64,000 nt of DNA from Phormidium ambiguum IAM M-71 (GTDB lineage Bacteria > Cyanobacteriota > Cyanobacteriia > Cyanobacteriales > Aerosakkonemataceae). A model generated the notes under the pieces. That model ran no database searches. It was not told the origin of the DNA and saw nothing but the letters and a program-made list of their open reading frames with translations. A program made the translations under genes and the position numbers. The DNA is taken from positions 1 to 64,000 of the forward strand of contig NZ_MRCE01000013.1 of the NCBI RefSeq assembly GCF_001904725.1, given 5' to 3'. Positions 57,502 to 64,000 of the stretch are shown here, piece after piece; position 1 is the first letter of the stretch; every line of letters begins with the position of its first letter.

Positions 57502-58314
57502 ATGGCTGACTTTTGGACAGAAATATATAACTTCGCTCAATCAACAACTACAAGAATTGGCACTAAGTTGTTGGCAGATTATGGTCAACTACAACCAGAT
57601 TTTAAAGCTGATGGTAGTTTGGTAACGCAAGCTGATAAATGGGCAGATGCTGAAATTCAAAACGCGATTTCTGACCTTTTTCCCAGTCACGATGTCTTAA
57701 CTGAAGAAGGTTCTCATATCTTTTCTGGTGCGGAATGGTGTTGGGTAATCGATCCTATTGATGGTACAACTAATTTTACTAGGGGAATACCTATTTGGGG
57801 AATTTCTTTAGGTTTATTGTATCAAGGAATGCCCATTTTTGGTTATGTGCATTTTCCGAACATTAATCAATCTTTTCATGGTTATTGGTATGGTGATTCT
57901 CAAAGTAATAAATCTAATGGTGCATTTTTAAATAATATTCCAATTCAAACTAGTAAAGATGCTCCGAGTAAGAGTCACTTTTTTAATATGTGTGCTCGGA
58001 GTACCGCAATTTTACAAAATCCTATTCCTTGCAAACTTAGGATGTTGGGTGTGACAACTTATGATTTTCTTTCTGTTGCTAATGGCGCAGCTTTAGCTGG
58101 TGTGGAAACTACTCCAAAAGTGTGGGATTTAGCAGGAATTTGGCCTATTGTTCAAGCTGCTGGTGGTGTGTTTGTCACCTTGGGAGAAACAGCACCTTTT
58201 CCTTTACAGGAAGGGGAAGATTATGGCGATCGATCTTATCCAACTTTAGTTGTTAGCCGCCCAGAATTAATCCCAACTTTTAAACCTTTGGTAGAATTTT
58301 TAGGGAAGAAGTGA
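57502..58314 (+). CDS. inositol monophosphatase family protein
   Basis: A 270-residue Mg-dependent phosphatase. Metal ligands lie in TEEGS, WVIDPIDGTTNFTRG and WDLAGIWPIVQAAGG. Substrate could be inositol phosphate, histidinol phosphate or another sugar phosphate; sequence alone does not decide. It is preceded by ATCTAAA-type repeats and followed by the small coiled-coil/membrane protein gene. Confidence 0.9.
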   Translation: MADFWTEIYNFAQSTTTRIGTKLLADYGQLQPDFKADGSLVTQADKWADAEIQNAISDLFPSHDVLTEEGSHIFSGAEWCWVIDPIDGTTNFTRGIPIWGISLGLLYQGMPIFGYVHFPNINQSFHGYWYGDSQSNKSNGAFLNNIPIQTSKDAPSKSHFFNMCARSTAILQNPIPCKLRMLGVTTYDFLSVANGAALAGVETTPKVWDLAGIWPIVQAAGGVFVTLGETAPFPLQEGEDYGDRSYPTLVVSRPELIPTFKPLVEFLGKK

Positions 58315-58385
58315 TTAGGTATTGGAGATTGGGGACTGGGAAAATTCTTAGTTCCTTATCACCAGTTTTTACAGGGAAAATAACG

Positions 58386-58736
58386 ATGAATAACAAATTA
58401 ACAACTAATTTAGAATATCCCTTAAAAGAAGCTTTACTTAGATTGTCCGTATCTCCGGTAAAAGCAGACAGAGAAGCTATTACTAGACTAGAAAAAGAAA
58501 CAGGTAAGGATATTCAAAAAATTATTCAAGACTTGGATAGTATTGATATTACTCTCCAAGCTATAGAAGAAAAATCGCAGCTTTCTTATCAGAAAAATAA
58601 GTTATTACTTTGGGGTTTATCCTTTGGTTCTTTAGTAGGAATTATCGCTTTGTTTGTGTTACCTTGGGAAAAATTAGTTGTTGCGATCGCACTAGGTTTT
58701 GTTCTCGGTATTTCGATCGCCTTTCGTCGTTCTTAA
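58386..58736 (+). CDS. small protein with C-terminal membrane hairpin
   Basis: A 116-residue protein. Residues 1-72 are charged and helical (AITRLEKETGKDIQKIIQDL); two hydrophobic helices follow (LLWGLSFGSLVGIIALFVL and LVVAIALGFVLGISIAF). The ATG at 58386 is supported by AGGGA upstream; the longer frame from 58311 would include repeat-type sequence. No family is recognised. It is close to the IMPase gene upstream and the Uma2 gene downstream (13 bp), so the three may be one operon. Confidence 0.65.
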   Translation: MNNKLTTNLEYPLKEALLRLSVSPVKADREAITRLEKETGKDIQKIIQDLDSIDITLQAIEEKSQLSYQKNKLLLWGLSFGSLVGIIALFVLPWEKLVVAIALGFVLGISIAFRRS

Positions 58737-58749
58737 TAGGTGATAAATT

Positions 58750-59337
58750 ATGGAAACGCAAACTCTTAAACGTTACTACACTCCTGAAGAGTATTTAGAG
58801 TTGGAAGAAAAAGCAGAATATAAAAATGAATATCGAGATGGGGAAATTGTACCAATGACAGGTGGAACTACTAATCATAATAAAATTGCCCTAAATGTAG
58901 CTGCTTTTTTAAAGTACGCTTTGAGAGGTCGAAAATACGATACTTATATGAGTGATATTCGTTTATGGATACCTCGTTATCGTCAATACACTTACCCTGA
59001 TGTAATGGTAATTCAAGGCGAACCTATTTACACGGGCACGAATACAACTACTGTGACAAATCCCTCATTAATTGTGGAAGTTTTATCTAAGAGTACCAAA
59101 AATTACGACCAGGGAGATAAGTTTCTTTATTATCGTTCAATTCCTGAATTTAAAGAGTATATTCTAATCGATCAAACCAGATATTATGCGATGCAGTATA
59201 GTAAAACTATTGATGGAAAATGGTTATTAACTGAGTATGACTCAGTTAATGCAACTATACAATTAAATTCAATTGATTTGCAAATTAATTTTAGCGATGT
59301 TTACGAACAAGTTAACTTTAATGATGGCGAAGATTAG
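58750..59337 (+). CDS. Uma2 family protein (PD-(D/E)XK-like)
   Basis: A 195-residue intact Uma2 protein. RYYTPEEYLELEEKAEYKNEYRDGEIV is the conserved N-terminal unit, YPDVMVI supplies the Asp and LIVEVLSKSTKNYDQGDKF the Glu and Lys of the nuclease-like core. Function is unknown; cyanobacteria carry many paralogues. It ends exactly where the convergent ChaN-like gene ends. It is the intact counterpart of the MITE-disrupted copy at 34247-34969. Confidence 0.9.
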   Translation: METQTLKRYYTPEEYLELEEKAEYKNEYRDGEIVPMTGGTTNHNKIALNVAAFLKYALRGRKYDTYMSDIRLWIPRYRQYTYPDVMVIQGEPIYTGTNTTTVTNPSLIVEVLSKSTKNYDQGDKFLYYRSIPEFKEYILIDQTRYYAMQYSKTIDGKWLLTEYDSVNATIQLNSIDLQINFSDVYEQVNFNDGED

Positions 59338-60210
59338 TTAATCTGACCACAAAAAATCAGCAATAGGTTGGTCTTTATTAACAGGTAAATCAGCATCAAA
59401 ATTTAATAATATAGTTTTCTGCACTAATCTATTACCTAAACGTCTAGCAACACGACTAGGAATACCATAACCATATACTAAATGTCCTTGTCCCGCTAAT
59501 ACAATTACTGTATGATTTGGGTTGGCTTTGACAAATTCAGCAATACTTTCCGCCATAGTTTCATCCCAGAGAACTTGTGCAGAAAAGAATCTTTCAAAAC
59601 CCGTACTAGAACCATGTCCATCTTTTTGATGTTGATTAAAAATCTCAGATAACATTTGGCGATATCCAGCGTTATCTGTGCGGATTTCGGAAATAGGAGG
59701 AATGTATTTTTTATCTTCTGCGGTGAGACTTTCTAATCCTTGGCTGGATACTTTTCTAGTGATTTCAGTGGGAGTATTTAAAGCTAAAACTGGGATACGA
59801 TTTTCTTTTGCAAAACGGAGAATAGGTGCGTAATATTCCCAAGGAAAACCCCAACGTTGTTGATATTCTGTTTGAGTTAATAGTTCTTCCTCAGTAATTT
59901 TTCCAGCTAGGTATAGATCGATCGCCTTTTGATAAGGACGCTGAAACATTTCCATTGCGATCGCAATTTTTGACTTTTTTGCATAAACTTTTTGAATAAT
60001 TTCTAATTGCGCTTTATGATCTGCTTCGCTAGTATGAGTTTCTCCTAAATAAACCACATTTGCTTTAGTTAGATTCTGTAACAGTTCTTGGCTTGAATAA
60101 TTTTCTTGGGATACAGGACTAGTTATTTTTTGGGCGCTTGCTATGGGGGTACAAAATAAATTAATTCCTAAGAAACAGGCGCAAAATAAGGCTAGTTTGT
60201 TTTGGTGCAT
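59338..60210 (-). CDS. ChaN family (haem-binding type) protein
   Basis: A 290-residue secreted protein. A signal peptide (LALFCACFLGINLFCTPIASA) is followed by the ChaN domain: VVYLGETHTSEADH, AMEMFQRPYQKAIDLYL and VLAGQGHLVYGYGIPSR. Campylobacter ChaN binds haem and is linked to iron uptake; an iron role here is possible but unproven. It converges with the Uma2 gene without any gap. Confidence 0.87.
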   Translation of the reverse strand: MHQNKLALFCACFLGINLFCTPIASAQKITSPVSQENYSSQELLQNLTKANVVYLGETHTSEADHKAQLEIIQKVYAKKSKIAIAMEMFQRPYQKAIDLYLAGKITEEELLTQTEYQQRWGFPWEYYAPILRFAKENRIPVLALNTPTEITRKVSSQGLESLTAEDKKYIPPISEIRTDNAGYRQMLSEIFNQHQKDGHGSSTGFERFFSAQVLWDETMAESIAEFVKANPNHTVIVLAGQGHLVYGYGIPSRVARRLGNRLVQKTILLNFDADLPVNKDQPIADFLWSD

Positions 60211-60331
60211 AAATTTTTTTTAGTACGCAGATTAAAGCAGATAAACGCAGATGAACGCAGATTAGTTTAAGGAGATATTTAGATCTTTGCTGGGTATATA
60301 ATCAGTTTTAAAATTCTAGTTGTTCTCTGAT

Positions 60332-60694
60332 TTACTCATAAACTGTTTCATCTTCTTTGCGCCATGCAGGATCTACCATGCAAACAAAAATTAACGGTTC
60401 ATCGCCACAATTATGAATAAACTGTTTCGCATTGGGAGGAATGTAAACTGCATCTCCCGGTTCTACTATTTGAGTTTCTTCATCAATGTGCATTTCACCT
60501 TTACCACTGATAATGTAATAAACTTCGGAAGTAGTTAAAGAGTGAAGTGTGGAAGTTTTTCCAACGGGCAAAGTAGCGTGTGCTAAGCTGTAACGTAATG
60601 CTAAAGGTTGTTTATCTGGATGCAATAATTCACGTAAAATTGTATTATCTCCAGCAATAAATTCCTCGCATTCACTTAATTTTCTAACTAACAT
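60332..60694 (-). CDS. cupin-domain protein
   Basis: A 120-residue single-domain cupin. Motif 1 appears as SLTTSEVYYIISGKGEMHIDEE and motif 2 as GDAVYIPPNAKQFIHNCGDEPL. It may bind a metal and a small ligand. The ATG at 60694 lies 4 nt after the stop of the upstream gene, favouring this start over 60751, which lies inside it. The two genes are likely co-transcribed. Confidence 0.8.
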   Translation of the reverse strand: MLVRKLSECEEFIAGDNTILRELLHPDKQPLALRYSLAHATLPVGKTSTLHSLTTSEVYYIISGKGEMHIDEETQIVEPGDAVYIPPNAKQFIHNCGDEPLIFVCMVDPAWRKEDETVYE

Positions 60695-60698
60695 AAAT

Positions 60699-60971
60699 TT
60701 ACTTTTTCGCTTGATAGTCATTACAATGTATGGCATCTTCAGTATTAGCAATTGAAGGATGCACTGTGCATTTTAAGCGATAGTCAGCAGTAAAAAACTG
60801 ACAACCTGTACAAGGAATTTGGTGCATTTTTTTGGCGCTGGAGACGCTATCATTGAAAGCTGACCACAAACTCCACGCAATCATAATTACTAGTGACCAT
60901 GCTAAAACAAAGCAGATCGGTACTAAATACGGTTGAATGGCATGAATTAGGGGATAAAGCAGTTTAAACAC
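60699..60971 (-). CDS. small Cys-rich membrane protein
   Basis: A 90-residue protein starting at GTG 60971. One long hydrophobic region (LVPICFVLAWSLVIMIAWSLW) is followed by a cytoplasmic or lumenal tail with IPCTGCQFF, LKCTVHP and IHCNDYQ. Four cysteines in a CxxC-x11-C-x13-C spacing could bind metal. It resembles small cyanobacterial proteins without assigned function and precedes the cupin gene. Confidence 0.72.
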   Translation of the reverse strand: MFKLLYPLIHAIQPYLVPICFVLAWSLVIMIAWSLWSAFNDSVSSAKKMHQIPCTGCQFFTADYRLKCTVHPSIANTEDAIHCNDYQAKK

Positions 60972-61037
60972 GGTGACTTACTGCTGATAAATAATGAATG
61001 TGTACTATCCCACATTTTATGACTTTTTTAGGTAATT

Positions 61038-61078
61038 AGTTGCGCTTCAGCGCCTCTCTTTACTGCTAAAGCGCAACT
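61038..61078 (-). terminator. inverted repeat downstream of chlG
   Basis: AGTTGCGCTT (61038-61047) and AAGCGCAACT (61069-61078) form a perfect 10-bp stem 20 nt past the chlG stop. An A/T-rich run with CTAAAAAAG follows on the minus strand. It may end the petP-get3d-chlG transcript, though the U-tract is weak; it also resembles a dispersed REP-type palindrome. Confidence 0.5.
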
Positions 61079-61098
61079 ACTTACTTCTTGCTTAAAGA

Positions 61099-62139
61099 TT
61101 ACACACCTGCGTGACCTAAAGCTAAGCCAGCTACCAACATTCCTAAAACTAAGAAAGGTTGAGCACTTGCTTGATACTTTACATCATTTTTCAGTGGATC
61201 TCGCAAGAAATACATATCTTGGAAAGTGATTTGCGGGATTACTAACAATATCAGAATTGTCGCGTACAAATTCTGATGAATATAAACAAGATAGGCAGCA
61301 ATTCCTAATTGGAAAATGTCAATCATTAACACGCAAATCCAAGCTGCGGTGGTGATTCCAAACATGACTGGGAGAGATTGCAAACCCAATTGTCTGTCAC
61401 CTTCCACACTTTTGAAATCGTTAACAACGGCAATTCCTAAACCTGCTAAACTGTAAAACAAGGTAAGAATTACAATTGTTGCATTGAGGTCGCCAAATAA
61501 TGCGTGGCCTGCCCACCAAGGTAAAGCAATGTAACTGGAACCAAGGGCATAATTGCCCAGCCAGCCATTTTTCTTTAACTTTAAAGGTGGTGCAGAATAA
61601 ATGTAGGAAATGAAAGAACCAAAGATTGCTAAAACCGTAATGGTCGGGAATTCATGCCCCGCCCATAAATCTAACAGATATGCTACGCCAATTCCGGCTA
61701 ATAGTAATACCCAAACTTGAGTGATTACTTGGGGAATTGAAATTGCCCCGGAAGGAATGGGACGATATGGTTCGTTGATTGCGTCAATTTCCCGATCGTA
61801 AAAATCATTTATCGTTTGGGTGTATCCTGCTAGCAAAGGCCCTGACATTAACATACAAGCAGCGGCAATTAGGACGTTTTCTAACGTCCAAGTGTAGTTA
61901 CCTGAAGAAGCCGCACCACAAACAACTCCCCAAATTAAGGGAATCCAAGTAATCGGCTTCATCAGTTGCAAGCGAATTTTCCAAACATTTGTTTCTCCAG
62001 ATGCCGCACCTTTCATTCCCAGCATTTGCCGAGTTTTCGCACTGCGCGACGCGAGTTCCGCCTCGGTACTAGGTTGAACATCTACTGGTAATTGTTCGGT
62101 TTTTTCTGGAGTAAGTTCAGGTTGTGTGAGGTCAGACAT
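61099..62139 (-). CDS. chlG: chlorophyll synthase
   Basis: A 346-residue UbiA-type prenyltransferase that attaches phytol/geranylgeraniol to chlorophyllide in the thylakoid membrane. The first Asp-rich motif is NDFYDREIDAINEPYRPIP and the second NDFKSVEGDRQLGLQSLPV; eight to nine hydrophobic helices are present. The ~60-residue polar N-terminus is usual for cyanobacterial ChlG. It lies 22 bp downstream of the get3d gene on the same strand. Confidence 0.97.
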   Translation of the reverse strand: MSDLTQPELTPEKTEQLPVDVQPSTEAELASRSAKTRQMLGMKGAASGETNVWKIRLQLMKPITWIPLIWGVVCGAASSGNYTWTLENVLIAAACMLMSGPLLAGYTQTINDFYDREIDAINEPYRPIPSGAISIPQVITQVWVLLLAGIGVAYLLDLWAGHEFPTITVLAIFGSFISYIYSAPPLKLKKNGWLGNYALGSSYIALPWWAGHALFGDLNATIVILTLFYSLAGLGIAVVNDFKSVEGDRQLGLQSLPVMFGITTAAWICVLMIDIFQLGIAAYLVYIHQNLYATILILLVIPQITFQDMYFLRDPLKNDVKYQASAQPFLVLGMLVAGLALGHAGV

Positions 62140-62161
62140 TGCTGCTACTAGAATTTACTAG

Positions 62162-63331
62162 TTAGAAGGAAAGAATTAGATAACTGTTTTGGAATTTTGC
62201 TCCTTTAACTGATTGTCCACTCAGTTGGGGAGGTAGTTCAATATTGCGACGTTGATCTCCGGCTTCTACGGTAACTTCTGGGCCGTTTTGAGTGAGTTTA
62301 ACTTGTTTTTTGTCAAATCCGGGTAAAAATAATTTTACCTGTCTTGCAGCCAAGTCAAATTCAATTGGTTTGGGAACCGTTGCTGTGGCGCGAAAATCAG
62401 GCAAGGAATCAATTAAAGATTGCCAATCTTCACCACTACGGTTGGGAATACTGCTAATTTGTAAGGGAGCAAATTCCGTAGTTACGGTATTAGTAATGGC
62501 GGATTCTCGATCGAACTTTTCATAAACTTGTTCTAAGTTTTCCGCAATTTCCGCGACCACAGTATCCGGCAAAATTGCTTGATTGAGAATTACTCCACCA
62601 ACGGTTAAACCTACTTGTTGAGCACTACCCCAAAGATATTTCGCTGTAGCAATACTGCTTGGATCGCCTGTTGTTACTAAGTAAGCCGCAACTCTGTTTG
62701 GGTCAGAAATTGCTTTTTTGCCTTCCTGTAACAGATTACTGGCTTGCTTAGTTTCTGGAGGCAAGTTATCTGGGGTCAAGTTAATATTTAAAACTGCGCT
62801 AGCAACTGGTTGCAGAAAGGGGGAAAGCGTTCTTCCCAAATCAGAATTGCTAAAAATATTCTGGAAGCGGCGCACATACCAGCTGAGAACCTCCGGCATT
62901 CCCAACATTCGCAATGTGTCTTTATCTCCGATGCCATCGTAGACGATCGCATCATACTTACCGCTCTTATCATATTCGCGGATCGCATTCAGAGCCAAAG
63001 CACTATCCATTCCTGGCAGTACTCCCAACTCTTGACCATAGACTTCCTTCAGTAAAGGCATCCGCAGATATTGCGCTTCCAGATTTTTCACTTCTTCCCA
63101 ACTGCGTTCTAACAGCGAGGAAGTCTGAAACTGAACCCCATATAAATTGGAGCTCAGTTCCTGTGGTTCTGGGCTCAAGGTAGCACCCAAAAGCATTCCA
63201 AAAGCTGGACTAGTATCTTGTGTTGCCAGGAGAACTTTTTTTCCCTGACTAGCTAGCTTTTTGGCTGCTGCGATCGCAACTGTCGTCCGACCAGTACCAC
63301 CTTTACCCAAAAAAGTCAAAATTAGGGACAT
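62162..63331 (-). CDS. Get3d-type ArsA/TRC40 ATPase with alpha-crystallin-like domain
   Basis: A 389-residue SIMIBI ATPase. The deviant P-loop GKGGTGRTT (residues 9-17) has arginine at residue 15, where Get3/ArsA usually carry lysine (GKT). The switch region appears as VYDGIGDKDTLRML. Residues about 320-389 (EFDLAARQVKLFLPGFDKKQVKL) form an alpha-crystallin-like domain, the feature of photosynthetic Get3d. The role is unknown; tail-anchored protein or pigment handling is possible. It lies 9 bp from petP and 22 bp from chlG, implying one operon. Confidence 0.88.
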   Translation of the reverse strand: MSLILTFLGKGGTGRTTVAIAAAKKLASQGKKVLLATQDTSPAFGMLLGATLSPEPQELSSNLYGVQFQTSSLLERSWEEVKNLEAQYLRMPLLKEVYGQELGVLPGMDSALALNAIREYDKSGKYDAIVYDGIGDKDTLRMLGMPEVLSWYVRRFQNIFSNSDLGRTLSPFLQPVASAVLNINLTPDNLPPETKQASNLLQEGKKAISDPNRVAAYLVTTGDPSSIATAKYLWGSAQQVGLTVGGVILNQAILPDTVVAEIAENLEQVYEKFDRESAITNTVTTEFAPLQISSIPNRSGEDWQSLIDSLPDFRATATVPKPIEFDLAARQVKLFLPGFDKKQVKLTQNGPEVTVEAGDQRRNIELPPQLSGQSVKGAKFQNSYLILSF

Positions 63332-63340
63332 TTGCCTTCC

Positions 63341-63538
63341 TTATGCGTTTACGGGTTCTAATTCATCCTCAAAGAACCAAGTGGTAAACTTGTCCTCAAA
63401 CTGGACAACTACACCGACTCCGCTGCCATCTACCATTTTGTACTCTTTGATTGTCCCGATCTTACCCAAACAACCAATCACGTTTGCTGGGGATTTATCC
63501 CTAAGACGGCGTACCCGCACTTTTTGACCGATTTCCAT
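63341..63538 (-). CDS. petP: cytochrome b6f-associated protein PetP
   Basis: A 65-residue SH3-like protein. MEIGQKVRVRRLRDK and YKMVDGSGVGVVVQFED, followed by TTWFFEDEL, match PetP, the small cyanobacterial/red-algal subunit that stabilises cytochrome b6f and modulates cyclic electron flow. It is the first gene of the petP-get3d-chlG string. Assignment relies on recalled family pattern. Confidence 0.75.
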   Translation of the reverse strand: MEIGQKVRVRRLRDKSPANVIGCLGKIGTIKEYKMVDGSGVGVVVQFEDKFTTWFFEDELEPVNA

Positions 63539-64000
63539 TCCAACTCCAATCTATCAACCATACACAGTCTAAAGGTACTGGCGCACTTGAGCAATGGGGC
63601 AGGAGAGGTGGGGAGATGGGGAGCAGGGGGGCAGGGGGACAAGGAGATTTGATTTTTACCTTTTACCTTTCTTACCTTCTGCCTTCTGCCTTCTGCCTTT
63701 CTTTCTTACCTTCTGCCTTCTGCCTTCTGCCCTCTGCCTTTCTTACCTTCTGCCCTCTGCCTTCTGCCTTCTGCCTTTCTTAGATTGCCAAAATCTGAAT
63801 AAAATCTTAACCTAATACGTTATACGAGCAGTCCATTGGCTCAGAACAGTGACGAAGCAGTAAGGTTAAATACTTCTTTGCACCACTTTCGAGACTATCG
63901 GAACGCTGCTATACTGTCTAACTTTAGTAGGAAAAACCGATTTAGTGGCTTCTTGCATTAAATCAGTTTTTGCGGAGTGTGGTGTGTTGATTGTGAGCGA
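63539..64000. repeat. STRR-rich end spacer
   Basis: About 460 bp without a supported gene. Purine-rich (GGGGCAGGGG) units lie near 63600-63645, and CTTCTGC heptamers (complement of GGCAGAA) run from about 63660 to 63780 with interruptions by CTTAC and CTTTC. The remaining ~200 bp are probably the promoter or leader of a gene beyond the right edge. Confidence 0.75.

Noticed and set aside
63594-63815. 73-residue plus-strand frame at the right end
   Set aside because: It is almost wholly translated CTTCTGC and GGGGCAGG repeats (LLPSAFCLLPF-like periodicity).

Overview
The window is chromosomal DNA from a beta-cyanobacterium. The evidence is a photosystem II psbEFLJ cluster, ndhCKJ, a form IB Rubisco operon with rbcX between rbcL and rbcS, a Rubisco activase ending in a small-subunit-like domain, chlorophyll synthase, PetP, many copies of the GCGATCGC (HIP1) octamer, and short tandem heptamer/octamer repeats between genes. 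A DevBCA-type exporter and the density of repeats fit a filamentous or otherwise morphologically complex species, but nothing here fixes a genus. No tRNA, rRNA, CRISPR array or complete insertion sequence was recognised.

Layout. 0-4.5 kb: rubA-ycf48-psbE-psbF-psbL-psbJ on the minus strand, divergent from ndhC-ndhK-ndhJ. 4.7-8.4 kb: a response-regulator/histidine-kinase hybrid, a phosphohexomutase and an XTP/dITP pyrophosphatase. 8.4-14.5 kb: PII (glnB, TTG start, NtcA-like box), two cyanobacterial membrane-associated proteins, argB, aroK and an NB-ARC ATPase. 14.8-21.2 kb: methyltransferase/aminotransferase pair, small membrane proteins, an ABA4-like protein, purU, a LapA-type protein and ubiX. 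21.3-28.4 kb: an RNB-family protein whose catalytic aspartates are missing, an unexplained structured intergenic region, a conserved two-domain protein, clpP, a broken small gene, panB and a beta-propeller protein. 28.5-32.6 kb: rbcL-rbcX-rbcS and rca. 32.7-42.1 kb: gltD and gltB (glutamate synthase) separated by an accessory block holding a Uma2 gene broken by a miniature transposable element, a RelE-type toxin-antitoxin pair, a YwqG-like protein and a repeat-rich spacer. 42.8-50.4 kb: a chemoreceptor and a TetR-devB-DUF2834-devC-devA cluster. 50.4-60 kb: repeat-flanked ribbon-helix-helix gene, a large secreted leishmanolysin-like protein, assorted enzymes, a PucC-type carrier and an intact Uma2 gene. 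60.3-63.5 kb: cupin, small Cys-rich membrane protein, and a tight petP-get3d-chlG gene string.

How the genes fit together. Several genes sit at the carbon/nitrogen crossroads: Rubisco and its assembly and repair factors fix carbon, PII senses 2-oxoglutarate and activates the ArgB kinase, and GltB/GltD make glutamate. Perfect GTA-N8-TAC (NtcA-type) sequences lie upstream of both glnB and gltD. Photosynthetic membrane biogenesis is the second theme: Ycf48, RubA, PSII small subunits, ChlG, Get3d, PetP and a PucC-type carrier.

The most notable observations are a ~155-bp MITE that splits a Uma2 gene with a reconstructable pre-insertion reading frame, an RNB 'exoribonuclease' whose catalytic D-x-D-D is replaced by L-V-E-Q, a nested-helix intergenic region at 23.84-24.12 kb that may be an RNA, and three genes that read through tandem intergenic-type repeats in frame (gltB, ubiX and the beta-propeller gene).
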